Shown: positions 33,417 through 42,378 of the stretch, in pieces
Numbering within the stretch: position 1 is the first letter of the stretch
Layout: each line of letters begins with the position of its first letter
Source of the DNA: Pollutimonas sp035515055
Lineage (GTDB): Bacteria > Pseudomonadota > Gammaproteobacteria > Burkholderiales > Burkholderiaceae_B
Reading direction: 5' to 3'
DNA length: 64,000 bases
NCBI GenBank assembly: GCA_035515055.1
Contig: DATJBV010000067.1
Span: 42,844-106,843, forward strand
Made by a program: the position numbers and the translations under genes
The notes under the pieces: generated by a model
What the model was told of the DNA's origin: nothing
Seen by the model: the letters and a program-made list of their open reading frames with translations, nothing else
Databases searched by the model: none

Positions 33417-34355
33417 ATGCAGGATCTCAACGACATGCATTATTTTGCCGAGGTGGTGGATCAAGGTGGATTCACCGCCGCCGGACGAATTCTTGGACTG
33501 CCCAAGTCGCGCTTGTCGCGCCGCGTCGCCCGTCTTGAAACACAGCTGGGCGTCCGTTTATTGCATCGCAGCACACGTAAACTGTCGCTCACCACCGCGG
33601 GTGAGCTGTTTTACCGCCATTGCGCCGCCATGCGCGATGAAGCGAATGCAGCGGCCGCTGCCGTTGCACAGGTCCAGACCGAACCACGCGGCATCGTTCG
33701 GGTGGTTTGTCCAATCACATTGGCACAAACCGTAGTGGGACCTATTCTCTCCGACTACTTGCACAGGTTTCCGCTGGTGCGACTGCAAATTCAGGCAAGC
33801 AACCGCGTCGTCGATCTTATTGAAGAAGGCGTGGATGTTGCCTTGCGCGTGCGCGCATCGGTATTGGATAGCGGTAGTCTCGTTGTAAAGCACCTGGGCA
33901 TGTCCCACGCCTTGTTGGTTGCAAGCCCCGCACTGATAAAACGGCAGGGCAAGCCGATGGATCCCAGTGACTTATCGGTGATCGATTCGGTGGCAATGTC
34001 CGCCATCGATGGACGCGCTGTCTGGCAACTCTTCGGGCCAAACAACGCACAATACGAGATCACGCATCGCCCTGGGTTCATCGTGGATGACCTCTTTACG
34101 CTCAAGTTCGCGGTATTGGGAGGGGTGGGTATTGGCGTGCTGCCAGACTACATGTGCCATGAGGAGTTGGCCAGCGGCCAGCTGCTGCGGATCTTGCCCG
34201 ACTGGGCGCCGCAGCCCGGCATTGTCCACGCGGTTTTTCCGACCCGGCGCGGACTCATACCCGCCGTGCGCTCGTTTCTGGATTTTCTTGGCGAACACTT
34301 GGCGCCCGAGTCGCAAATGTCGACGCTGCCACGCAGTCAAGGCGGAAAGATCTAG
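33417..34355 (+). CDS. LysR-family transcriptional regulator
   Basis: A 312-residue regulator with a winged helix-turn-helix at residues 1-60 (FAEVVDQGGFTAAGRILGLP, KSRLSRRVARLETQLGVRLL) and a periplasmic-binding-protein-like effector domain after residue 90. GGAG lies eight bases before the ATG at 33417; GTGs at 33408 and 33414 are less likely starts. Its placement divergent from azoR is a common arrangement in which the regulator answers quinone or electrophile stress. Confidence 0.9.
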   Translation: MQDLNDMHYFAEVVDQGGFTAAGRILGLPKSRLSRRVARLETQLGVRLLHRSTRKLSLTTAGELFYRHCAAMRDEANAAAAAVAQVQTEPRGIVRVVCPITLAQTVVGPILSDYLHRFPLVRLQIQASNRVVDLIEEGVDVALRVRASVLDSGSLVVKHLGMSHALLVASPALIKRQGKPMDPSDLSVIDSVAMSAIDGRAVWQLFGPNNAQYEITHRPGFIVDDLFTLKFAVLGGVGIGVLPDYMCHEELASGQLLRILPDWAPQPGIVHAVFPTRRGLIPAVRSFLDFLGEHLAPESQMSTLPRSQGGKI

Positions 34356-34364
34356 TTCGCCGAC

Positions 34365-36401
34365 TCAGGCCGAGAGCAGCCGGCGCATCCAGTCCAGCAA
34401 GACGGTAGGCAGCAGTTCAGGCTTGGGCAAGAGCGCGTACTGCCCAGCGCCAAAGACATGAGGCAGGTAGTCCGCGGCCTGGCGATCTATAGTCAGGCAG
34501 AACGGAAAGATACCTTGCAGCTTGGCCTCGTTCACCGCTTGGCGCATGTCTTCGACGCCGTAGCGGCCTTCGTAGTCGTCAGCGTCGCACGGCTTGCCAT
34601 CGGACAACAACAGCAACAGCCGATGGGGCGCCGGCTCGCGCATGAGCAGCGTGCCGGCATGGCGGATGGCTGCTCCAGCCCGCGTGTATCGCTCGGGTTC
34701 CAGTCCGGCAATGCGCTGGGCGGTGGTTTGAGTGTAGTGTTCGTCGAACTTCTTTATGGCGCTCACCGTAACGCCATGCGGTCCTTCGCCGGAGAACGCC
34801 TGCACGGAATAGGGCTGCCCCAGGCTCTCCAGGGCCGTGCATACGAGTAGTAGCGCCTCGCGCTCCACATCGATAATCCGTTGATTGGACGACACCCAGG
34901 AATCGGTGGAGCCGCTAATGTCGATAAGCAGCATGATAGCCATATCGCGCTTGCCTGGGCGCTGCGATTCGTACAGGCCTTGCGGCATGCATCGTCCCGC
35001 GCGCCTGTCGCACAGGGCCTCGATATAGGCGTCAAGGTCCAGGTTGTCTCCTTCCGCTTGCTTGCGCAGGCGCGTGCGCTCTGGACGCAGCATTTCGAAT
35101 CGCCGGCGTATCAACTGCAGTATGCCCTTATGCTTGTCCAGCGTTTTTTCCACCCAGTCCAGCGGTCCGACGACGGGTTCGAGCAGGTGGACGGTGGCTC
35201 CGCGACTGCGGTAGGCATTGGCCTTGTAGTCCCATTCGGGATAAACCACCTGTGTGGCACCGTGGCTGCGTGCCTGCGGATCGGTCGTTGCATGCCCATC
35301 GGGTGCGTCGTCCGACATCAGCACGTCCTTGGGGCTGCCCGGCGTCGATACGAGCCGCGCCTCGGCCAGTTCGGATAACGAATCGGCAAATTCCTCGGCA
35401 GGCGTTTGATCGTCACGGTCGGTCGGCCGCTGCATCCCCATCGGGTCTTCGGCGTGCTCGATAGGCTGTGCTGACTGCACCATCCATACGCCCTGGTGTT
35501 CATCGTCTTCGTCTTCGACAGCCTCGCGCACGTTGGGTCGGCGCGGCAGCTTGGCGCTCTTGGGAAGCGTGGACGGCTCTGCCGTATCGGGTTCGTCTAT
35601 GCTGTTATAGAGCGAAGCCGCCGCCGGCGGTGATAAAAATTCGCCTGTCCAGATGTCTTTGACAAAAGCATGGGCGCCCCATTTCGGCGATGTTGGCTCA
35701 ATGCCGGCAAGGCGCGTTGCCAGCTGGATTGCAAGGGCGCGCGAGTCAGCCGGCGTTGCGCATGTTGCCCCTTCCGGGAGCCCGGCGCCGTCCTCGGGTT
35801 CCCGCAGCGTGGATTGCAGCAGCATTTCGGCGGCCTTGTGCCATGCCGAGAGGGTATCCAGCCGGGGCCGATGCATCAGTGAAAACCGGCGCAATGAGGC
35901 AAGCGATTCTGCAAGCCCGGGCAACATGCGCGCAAGCGCTGAATCGGCGGCGCGCGCTTCCAGCAGCAGGTAAAGGTCGGCTTCGAGCGGGGTGGGCAGT
36001 GTGCCGGCAAGCCCGGGGCTACCGCGTTGCGCCCGCATGGCCTGCTGTAGCGCCACCGTGCGAAAACGGGTCAGGCTGACGTTGAAGTCGGCGCTTTGGA
36101 AGTGCGGCGGCAGCCACAATGCCTTGCCGTCCGTGGCGGGCAAGGCCGCAGCGGATAGGGGCAAGTCGTTGCGGCGCAGTATTTTTGCCAGGAAGGTGCG
36201 CCGCGCCGGAGGCTGTGCGGATTTCAAGGGATACCGTGAGCCGAACACCACACCGACGAGCAGGTCCAGGCGCTGGGCCACATCGGCTAATTCAATAGTT
36301 CTCGGCTGGCCTGGGTCAGGGCGGTGACGCAACCACAGGTCTCGCGCAAATATGGTGGCATGGCGAGCTGCATCGGTGATGACATCTTCGGCTTCGGCCA
36401 T
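34365..36401 (-). CDS. norD: NorD, VWA-domain nitric oxide reductase activation protein
   Basis: A 678-residue protein with a C-terminal von Willebrand A domain. The metal-site motif MLLIDISGSTDSW (DxSxS) lies at about residue 490, and LLLLSDGKPCD gives the later Asp. NorD acts with the AAA+ ATPase NorQ in inserting the non-haem iron of NorB (family knowledge). The middle part (residues about 250-390) is Asp, Glu and Pro rich and probably flexible. AAGGA precedes the ATG. It is the last gene of the nor operon, 18 bases after norQ. Confidence 0.92.
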   Translation of the reverse strand: MAEAEDVITDAARHATIFARDLWLRHRPDPGQPRTIELADVAQRLDLLVGVVFGSRYPLKSAQPPARRTFLAKILRRNDLPLSAAALPATDGKALWLPPHFQSADFNVSLTRFRTVALQQAMRAQRGSPGLAGTLPTPLEADLYLLLEARAADSALARMLPGLAESLASLRRFSLMHRPRLDTLSAWHKAAEMLLQSTLREPEDGAGLPEGATCATPADSRALAIQLATRLAGIEPTSPKWGAHAFVKDIWTGEFLSPPAAASLYNSIDEPDTAEPSTLPKSAKLPRRPNVREAVEDEDDEHQGVWMVQSAQPIEHAEDPMGMQRPTDRDDQTPAEEFADSLSELAEARLVSTPGSPKDVLMSDDAPDGHATTDPQARSHGATQVVYPEWDYKANAYRSRGATVHLLEPVVGPLDWVEKTLDKHKGILQLIRRRFEMLRPERTRLRKQAEGDNLDLDAYIEALCDRRAGRCMPQGLYESQRPGKRDMAIMLLIDISGSTDSWVSSNQRIIDVEREALLLVCTALESLGQPYSVQAFSGEGPHGVTVSAIKKFDEHYTQTTAQRIAGLEPERYTRAGAAIRHAGTLLMREPAPHRLLLLLSDGKPCDADDYEGRYGVEDMRQAVNEAKLQGIFPFCLTIDRQAADYLPHVFGAGQYALLPKPELLPTVLLDWMRRLLSA

Positions 36402-36419
36402 TATGGGTCCTTGGCGGGA

Positions 36420-37250
36420 TCAGGCGAAGCTCAAGTCGACCAGATCGCGCATGGCGGCCACAAGCGAGGCTTCGTCGGACAGCGGGGCAATGAGGCCCGC
36501 ATAACAGGCACGCCGCAACGGTATGCCGCCGGCAATCAGCTTGGCCGTTGCAACCAGCAGCCGAGTACTTGGTACCTCGGCAAGCCCGCGGTCCCGCAGG
36601 CCGCGAAGCTTGTGCGCCAGCGCGACGAGAGCACGCGCCGTGCCGGTGTCGACAGCGCCTTCATGCACGACAATCGCCGCTTCGCGATCTTCGGGGGGGA
36701 AATCGAAGTCCAGGGCGACAAAGCGCTGGCGCGTACTGGGCTTCATGTCTTTGAGCATACGTTGATACCCGGGGTTGTAAGACACGACAAGCTGAAAGCC
36801 GGGGGCCGCGTTAATAAGCTCCCCGGTCTTTTCAAGCGCCAGGATGCGTCTATGGTCGGTCAACGAGTGTAAGGCAACGACAGTGTCCTGACGCGCTTCC
36901 ACCACCTCGTCCAGATAGCAGATCGCGCCATTTCGTGCAGCACTGGCCAGTGGGCCGTCTTGCCACACCGTATTGTTGTGGTGAATAAGAAAGCGGCCAA
37001 GGAGATCGCTGGCCGATAAGTCATCATGGCACGAAACAGTGACCAACGGCCGATTCAGGCGCCACGCCATGTGCTCGACAAAGCGGGTTTTCCCACAGCC
37101 CGTGGGGCCTTTGAGCATGACGGCCAACTGGTTGGCATGGCAAAGCTCGAATACGTCGATTTCATCGTTGGAGGCAATGTAGTAGGGCTCGGCATCGCTG
37201 CGGTCGCGTGCAATGCCGAGGGTGGCGATGTCTTGTTGCCTTTGCGTCAC
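36420..37250 (-). CDS. norQ: NorQ, AAA+ ATPase for nitric oxide reductase activation
   Basis: A 276-residue MoxR-type AAA+ ATPase. Walker A is GPTGCGKTRFVEHMA (about residue 48), and Walker B is AICYLDEVVEARQD. ELINAAPGFQLVVSYNPGYQ and STRLLVATAKLIAGG are family-typical. It starts at GTG one base after the norB stop, with AGG inside the end of norB as ribosome site, so it is tightly coupled to norB. With NorD it should load iron into the reductase. Confidence 0.93.
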   Translation of the reverse strand: MTQRQQDIATLGIARDRSDAEPYYIASNDEIDVFELCHANQLAVMLKGPTGCGKTRFVEHMAWRLNRPLVTVSCHDDLSASDLLGRFLIHHNNTVWQDGPLASAARNGAICYLDEVVEARQDTVVALHSLTDHRRILALEKTGELINAAPGFQLVVSYNPGYQRMLKDMKPSTRQRFVALDFDFPPEDREAAIVVHEGAVDTGTARALVALAHKLRGLRDRGLAEVPSTRLLVATAKLIAGGIPLRRACYAGLIAPLSDEASLVAAMRDLVDLSFA

Positions 37251-37251
37251 A

Positions 37252-38637
37252 TCAACCTGCTCGAGATTTGGCTGGCGTGGGTGTTGTCAGCGGACGGGTG
37301 GCGCCTTCATTGGCTAGCGGGCTGAAGCGTGGCGCATGGCGAAAAAAGTCGTAGAGGAACAGCCCGACGCCAACGGCAAAGAGCGATGCGCACGCGACCA
37401 ACATAACAAAGTGGATCTGTATCTTGAGTTGCACGTCCAGGTAGCCGATACCGAGGACCCGCTCCAGATAGACCTGGGCGATGCCGGCCGTGGCGAACGA
37501 CAGCGTCATTCCGAACATGCCGGCAAGCTGCAGCCAGAATGCCCAATAGCCGGCGCTGCTGCCTTGCTCTTCCCGGTTTTCCGTCATGGAAGGCATGGCA
37601 TAGGCGATCATGGCCATGACTATCATGGCGTAGGCCCCGAAGAACGCGGCATGCCCGTGCATGGCGGTGATCAGGGTGCCATGCGTCCACTTGTTGATGT
37701 CGGGAAATGTGTGGGCCAAGCCTAGCAAGCCGGCGCCGAACAGGCCGAACATCGCACTGCCGAGCGTCCAGTGCAGGGCCAGCACGTTGGGGTGCCGAAG
37801 GCCTGAGCGACGCATGGCGAAATACGCATACATGGCCATTCCCAACAGCGCCAAGGGTTCGAGCGCACTGAAAAGGCCGCCCAGTGGGAGCCAGTAGCCA
37901 GGCACGCCTATCCAGTAGTAATGGTGAGCCGTTCCCAGGATGCCGGCGATGAAAACCAGTCCAACAATGACGTAGAGCCATTTCTCCATGACCTCGCGGT
38001 CGGCGCCGGATAGGCGGATGAGCAGATAGGCCAGGAAAGAGGCCTGGATCATTTCCCATACGCCTTCCACCCACAAGTGGATGGTCCACCACCGGTAGTA
38101 GATGGACACGATATAGTTCTCGTAGTGAAACAGCGCAGGCAAATACAACAGCGCCGAGCTGCCTAAGCCCAGCAGCAGCACTCCTTCCGTGGTCGTAAAC
38201 CGCCCGGACCGTTTTATGGTCATGCCGATGTTGTATAGGAACATGAGCATCACGACGACGATGGTCAGTTTGTGCGGCAACGGTTGCTCCAGAAACTTGT
38301 TTCCGGTTCCCATGCCGAAGAAGTATCCAATAACAGCCGTGACGCCCATCACTGCCCAGAGGGCAAGCTGAATATAAGCCAGCTTGACGCTGTAGATTTC
38401 GGTGCGGGATTCGTCGGTGACCATCCAATAGGTGGCTCCCATGAATCCGGTGAGCAGCCAGACAATCAGGAGGTTGGTGTGTATGGTCTTGGTAACATCG
38501 AACGGCATGATGTTCAACAGCGGGTCCGGCCCAAGATACTTGACGGCTGACAGCAGTCCAAACACGATCTGCAATCCGAACAGGATCAGGGCTAAGGCAA
38601 AGTACCAGTAAGCAACGGACTGTGATTTATATCGCAT
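37252..38637 (-). CDS. norB: Nitric oxide reductase large subunit (cNOR type)
   Basis: The 461-residue catalytic subunit that reduces two NO to N2O at a haem b3/non-haem iron centre. It has twelve predicted helices and the expected metal-binding His in HTNLLIVWLLTGFMG, HLWVEGVWEM (with the conserved Glu), AHHYYWIG and HGTLITAMHGHAAFFGAYAM. It lacks the N-terminal quinol-binding extension of qNOR, so it takes electrons from the cytochrome c subunit NorC. GAGGAG precedes the ATG. The last 30 residues are a polar tail. Confidence 0.96.
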   Translation of the reverse strand: MRYKSQSVAYWYFALALILFGLQIVFGLLSAVKYLGPDPLLNIMPFDVTKTIHTNLLIVWLLTGFMGATYWMVTDESRTEIYSVKLAYIQLALWAVMGVTAVIGYFFGMGTGNKFLEQPLPHKLTIVVVMLMFLYNIGMTIKRSGRFTTTEGVLLLGLGSSALLYLPALFHYENYIVSIYYRWWTIHLWVEGVWEMIQASFLAYLLIRLSGADREVMEKWLYVIVGLVFIAGILGTAHHYYWIGVPGYWLPLGGLFSALEPLALLGMAMYAYFAMRRSGLRHPNVLALHWTLGSAMFGLFGAGLLGLAHTFPDINKWTHGTLITAMHGHAAFFGAYAMIVMAMIAYAMPSMTENREEQGSSAGYWAFWLQLAGMFGMTLSFATAGIAQVYLERVLGIGYLDVQLKIQIHFVMLVACASLFAVGVGLFLYDFFRHAPRFSPLANEGATRPLTTPTPAKSRAG

Positions 38638-38679
38638 GACGGCTCCTCGTTTATTTGTCGATTCTGATGTGTTGGCCGG

Positions 38680-39549
38680 CTACTTGAAGCTGGCCAAATA
38701 CGCAACCAGATGGTCGATTTGTTCCGGTGTGAGGTCGTTTACATAAGTGGTCGGCATAAACGAGACACCGTTAGCGGAGTACATGGGTCCGGGATGCAGA
38801 TAGGCGCTGGGTTCCACGATGGATTCACGTATGAATTCCTCTGCGGTCGTTGCCTTGCCCTTGTAATCGGGCGATGCGATGCTTGCGGGCGCGCGCGCGG
38901 ACAGCCCGGCCAGCGTCGGACCCGCAAGATTCACGCCGGGGGCCGTTGAGTGGCATGCCGTACAGGCCGGCGTCACCGAACGGAACAAGGCTTCACCTAG
39001 AGCGACAGGGTCGTTGGTCTGGCTTACCGGCGTGGCGCCTGGGGGCAAGGGCGCGACACCGGTCGTGTTGGCGCGGCTTGCCTGCTGTGCAACCGTTAAA
39101 TCGGTGCCGGGCAAGGACCCGCCCGACACCATGATGGGGCGCGGAGGCCATCCTTGGTTGTCGACTTTGCTGACCCAGTCCATGAAAGCGATCAGATCGG
39201 CGATGTCCTGGTCTGTGACGTTGGGGGTAGGCATCAGCCGCCGGTGCTTGGTCTCATCATAAAACTGGGAAGGATTCTTAAGAAAAGCCGTCAGGTAAGG
39301 GACCCCGCGGTGCTGGGTAATTTTGGTGAGGTCTGGCGCGTAGTACGCTCCTTCTCCCAACATGGTATGGCAGTTGATGCAGTTGTTTGCGTGCCACACG
39401 TTTTGTCCGCGGATCACGCTGTCGGTGATGTTCTGTGAATTTGTCAGCGTGGGGAATTGACGGTGGCTATCCACGGTGAGAACAAGGAAAATCAGCGTAG
39501 CGATGGCCGTTGACGCAACGGCGAAGATGCGAGTATGTCGTTTATTCAT
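38680..39549 (-). CDS. norC: NorC fused to an extra cytochrome c domain
   Basis: A 289-residue protein, about twice the normal NorC length of about 150. Residues 8-27 form the membrane anchor. The first domain has the NorC-like CINCH site at about residue 57 and ends near WVSKVDNQGWPPRP. A Thr/Pro-rich linker (about 145-180) leads to a second cytochrome c domain with CTACH near residue 197 and a probable Met ligand in SFMPTTYVNDLTPEQ. The extra haem could extend electron delivery from periplasmic donors to NorB (inference). GGAGG precedes the ATG. Confidence 0.92.
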   Translation of the reverse strand: MNKRHTRIFAVASTAIATLIFLVLTVDSHRQFPTLTNSQNITDSVIRGQNVWHANNCINCHTMLGEGAYYAPDLTKITQHRGVPYLTAFLKNPSQFYDETKHRRLMPTPNVTDQDIADLIAFMDWVSKVDNQGWPPRPIMVSGGSLPGTDLTVAQQASRANTTGVAPLPPGATPVSQTNDPVALGEALFRSVTPACTACHSTAPGVNLAGPTLAGLSARAPASIASPDYKGKATTAEEFIRESIVEPSAYLHPGPMYSANGVSFMPTTYVNDLTPEQIDHLVAYLASFK

Positions 39550-39561
39550 TTGAGCCTCCGC

Positions 39562-39687
39562 CTAAACGCCGATGCCGGACCAATACTTGATGGCGATATA
39601 CGCCGCGTAGCCCATGGACGCTCCGCCCATGACCAGCACCAGATAACTTACCGCTTTTAGAGTTTGGTATAGCGCGGAAGCTTGCAT
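39562..39687 (-). CDS. 41-residue membrane protein at the head of the nor operon
   Basis: This short frame starts MQASALYQTLKAVSYLVLVM and ends YWSGIGV, with one membrane helix at about residues 12-34. A very strong ribosome site (AAAGGAGGGG) lies seven bases before the ATG at 39685-39687. The stop is 12 bases before norC, on the same strand, so it is very likely the first gene of the operon. No named family is recognised. It may be a small accessory subunit of the nitric oxide reductase, comparable in size to the small subunits of other terminal oxidases (inference). Confidence 0.65.
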   Translation of the reverse strand: MQASALYQTLKAVSYLVLVMGGASMGYAAYIAIKYWSGIGV

Positions 39688-39823
39688 GACTGACCCCTCC
39701 TTTTGTGTTGGGGAGGCGTTTGCGCATTGGTTGGCAACGCCTTACCAACAAGTAGTTCTCGATACACTACCCGTTATGCGGGCGGAGGGGTGTAACAGTT
39801 ATTAACGCAACACCTGTTTCAGT

Positions 39824-41380
39824 TTATTGCGGCTTTGCAGCATTTGAGTCGGCGCAGGCGGTGCTGGGCGGAATAATGGCCCAGTTCAAATCGATGATAG
39901 GACTTTTTTCCGATGACCAAGGCAGGGCGGTCAAGCCCTGCCAGCTTGCCTGATCGAATAGCCGTTGAAGATTTGGGTGAGGTTCCCCCTTGGTTTTGCG
40001 GCTGTAGACGACCAGCGCCCCGCAGTCCAGAGCAGTAGCTGCATCCAACCAGGGCGATTCGTCGAGGCGCCCGTTGATAAATACCTCGACCTCCGGACCG
40101 CTGTTCACCGCAATGTTGCCGCCCATCCATGTGTCTGATGCCACCAGTCGCAGCGGGAAGTCCGGTACATGCTTGCCCCAAATATCGCCCAGCTGTTCGG
40201 CAATGGCCGGGCCCGGAAACGTGGACCGCGTGTCGCGCCCCGAATGCCATGCCAGCGGACCGCGCGCCGCGGCGTAGGTGAGCGCCATCACCACTTGCAA
40301 TCCGATAACCAGAAAGGCGATCCGCCTAAGATTTATCTGTTCGTCGCCACGCAACCACCACAGGGCGTAGAAGCCGAAGAGCGTGAAGAACGTCGTGCCC
40401 CAGGACGCTTCCAGCCGGGTTCCCAGGAGCATGGAAAGCACAACGGTGGAAATGACCGGAAACAAGCCGATCCACAGCAGGAATGAGCGGTCCCACGCTG
40501 ACAAGGCGGAGGCATAGCTAAGGGATGTGGCCTCGTGCGCAAACTCGGCCGGCGGCTTGGCGGCGGGGCGCTTGTGGTTCCAGTAACGCCATGCCGACCA
40601 CACAAGCAATAAAGGGCTTAATCGAGCGAGTTGATCCAGGCAGAAGTGAAGGATTGCCCGGATGGCGTCCATGTGCCCTTGGGTCTCCAACGAGCCGTCG
40701 GCATAACGCAAGGGAGCAAAGGTATTCACTACCAGCCAATACAGGTGCGGCGAGAGTACGACTAGAAATGCCACGACCGCCCAGGCGACCCCTTTTATCG
40801 TAGCGGCGTCTTTCCAGCTGCCTTGCCGCAGAATGAAGACAAAAAACGCCGCAAACTGTATGAAGGCGCTGTACTTTGTCATGGTGGCGATGGCGCTTAC
40901 CGCGCCCAGCAGCACCCAAGTCCGGACCTGTTGAAAGCGTAATGCCCGATAGAAGAGCCACGTTGCGGCCGCCAACGACCACAACTGGGCGGTATTGTGG
41001 TTATAGATGGTTCCGCGCAGCGAAAAATAAGCGCTGGTGGAGGTGAGGAGGACGACGATGAAGGCCTGGCGAGGGCTGACCAATTCTCTTGCTAGCAGCC
41101 ACACGAAGCCCAAGGCAAGGGCGGAAAAAATCTGGCCGCCGAAAAAACTCAGCCAGGTGGATCGCCCGAAGATTTGGGTGAGTCCATACATGATCCAGGA
41201 AGGAAAGGGGGGATGCTTCAGGTAGCCGAGTTCGAGGCTGGACGCCCAGACCAGTTCCTCCATTCCATCCAGATCGGGTGCCTTATGGCTGATGGCGCAA
41301 AGCACCGTCCATAGGCCGACCAAGCCAAGCAGGTAGAAAATGGCTTGGCCCTGAGTTGAGCGATAAAGTGAACTGGGCAT
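39824..41380 (-). CDS. GT-C membrane glycosyltransferase (ArnT/PMT-like)
   Basis: A 518-residue membrane protein with about ten to twelve helices and a C-terminal soluble part of about 120 residues. The first periplasmic loop carries the acidic motif PDLDGMEELVW followed by GYLKHPPFPSWIMYG, as in ArnT/PMT_2 enzymes that use polyprenyl-phosphate sugars. It probably modifies lipid A, a polysaccharide or a protein in the envelope, but acceptor and sugar are unknown. It stands alone after the nor promoter region on the same strand. Confidence 0.82.
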   Translation of the reverse strand: MPSSLYRSTQGQAIFYLLGLVGLWTVLCAISHKAPDLDGMEELVWASSLELGYLKHPPFPSWIMYGLTQIFGRSTWLSFFGGQIFSALALGFVWLLARELVSPRQAFIVVLLTSTSAYFSLRGTIYNHNTAQLWSLAAATWLFYRALRFQQVRTWVLLGAVSAIATMTKYSAFIQFAAFFVFILRQGSWKDAATIKGVAWAVVAFLVVLSPHLYWLVVNTFAPLRYADGSLETQGHMDAIRAILHFCLDQLARLSPLLLVWSAWRYWNHKRPAAKPPAEFAHEATSLSYASALSAWDRSFLLWIGLFPVISTVVLSMLLGTRLEASWGTTFFTLFGFYALWWLRGDEQINLRRIAFLVIGLQVVMALTYAAARGPLAWHSGRDTRSTFPGPAIAEQLGDIWGKHVPDFPLRLVASDTWMGGNIAVNSGPEVEVFINGRLDESPWLDAATALDCGALVVYSRKTKGEPHPNLQRLFDQASWQGLTALPWSSEKSPIIDLNWAIIPPSTACADSNAAKPQ

Positions 41381-41455
41381 ACGGGCAATCTCGGATCGAT
41401 CGGTCCGGAATTGTAAGCGAAAGTATGCCTGTTCGGAATGCGCTCGGTGGAAGTG

Positions 41456-41665
41456 CTAGCGCTTCGTCGATCCTTTCATGGGGCAGGTGGAAACGCCCAA
41501 TAACGAATATGCGGGACAGTTGCCGGCAAGACCCGTGAGTAGCGGCATTAAGCCAACCAGGCCCCACCACCGATTGTCGCCCTCGAGCAGGAAAACCAGC
41601 GACAACAGTGCTAGACCCACCACAACGCGCAACGCCCGATCAATACCGCCTGCATTATTTTTCAT
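41456..41665 (-). CDS. DUF2892 (YgaP-type) membrane protein
   Basis: A 69-residue protein that begins MKNNAGGIDRALRVVVGLAL and has two hydrophobic segments, then a Cys pair (GNCPAYSLLGVSTCPM). These are hallmarks of DUF2892, the membrane part of YgaP-like proteins often linked to rhodanese and sulphide handling. No rhodanese gene is nearby. GGGAG lies six bases before the ATG. An AT-rich region with TACGTA repeats lies upstream. Confidence 0.85.
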   Translation of the reverse strand: MKNNAGGIDRALRVVVGLALLSLVFLLEGDNRWWGLVGLMPLLTGLAGNCPAYSLLGVSTCPMKGSTKR

Positions 41666-41737
41666 GATTTGCTCCCGTATGTCAGGCTGGGCCCGACGGT
41701 GTTTAAAATTCTATGGTTAGTTAATTAATTACTTAGT

Positions 41738-41751
41738 TACGTATTTACGTA
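41738..41751. repeat. Paired TACGTA motifs in an AT-rich promoter region
   Basis: TACGTA-TT-TACGTA lies in the 178-base gap between the DUF2892 gene (minus) and the 176-residue gene (plus). The surrounding 41702-41760 is AT-rich. It could be a regulator site for either gene; DUF2892 genes are often controlled by ArsR-type regulators at AT-rich dyads. Confidence 0.3.
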
Positions 41752-41843
41752 TAAATAGAGATGCTTGTCAATCGAAGGAAGGCGGGACTATGTTTTGCTG
41801 ATGCGTAACGGACACTAAACCACGAAGCTGGGATGGCATACAC

Positions 41844-42374
41844 ATGGCATGGCAAACGTTATTCCGGGAAAAAGCGACCACCAAGGTCGCCGCCATCTTC
41901 GATACTCAGGTTGCGGCAAGCACGACAGCCACGCGCGTCAAGGAAGCCGCCGGCTTGCAGTCGACGCAATTGTTGCTGATCGAACCTTACGAAAAAGACT
42001 ACGCAAAAAAACTGGAACCGGAGACGCAAGGCGTTGCGCGCACGGCATTGCGGGCTCACCTTGTACTGGGTCTAGCCGGACTGGTTGCGGGAGCGCTTAT
42101 ATGGATAGCCTTATATTCGGCGCAACTTGATGCCATTCGCACGACGCCAGGGCTTAGCGCCTTGGCATTTTTGTTTTTTGGGGCAATTGCCGGAATGCTG
42201 CTGGGAGGGTTGATCACCGCGCGCCCGGATCATCAGTTGGTGGTGCAGCGCGTGCAAGCGGCCACAGGAGACGGGAGGTGGTCGCTGGTAATTCACCCGC
42301 GCGATGCCGCTCAGTGCGACGCCGTGATTGCTACGCTGGCCGAAACAGACGCCGAAGTGGCCAGGTCGGTCTAG
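41844..42374 (+). CDS. Conserved hypothetical two-helix membrane protein
   Basis: A 176-residue protein. Residues 1-65 form a soluble N-terminal part that reads like a compact alpha/beta unit (KVAAIFDTQVAASTTATRVKEAAGL, then TQLLLIEPYEKDY). Two membrane helices follow (about 71-93 and 103-126), then a cytoplasmic tail. The layout resembles general-stress proteins of the GSP17M type, but I cannot assign it. It stands alone on the plus strand, with the next gene convergent and only four bases away. Confidence 0.65.
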   Translation: MAWQTLFREKATTKVAAIFDTQVAASTTATRVKEAAGLQSTQLLLIEPYEKDYAKKLEPETQGVARTALRAHLVLGLAGLVAGALIWIALYSAQLDAIRTTPGLSALAFLFFGAIAGMLLGGLITARPDHQLVVQRVQAATGDGRWSLVIHPRDAAQCDAVIATLAETDAEVARSV

Positions 42375-42378
42375 GCAG

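Noticed and set aside
37307..38428. 373-codon frame within norB on the same strand
   Set aside because: It is an out-of-frame reading of norB with Arg/His-rich composition and no helices; norB itself carries all expected His motifs.
39688..39823. FNR/NNR box (TTGAT-N4-ATCAA) expected upstream of the nor operon
   Set aside because: No such sequence is present. GTTGG-N10-CCAAC (39730-39749) is an inverted repeat but does not match a regulator I can name.
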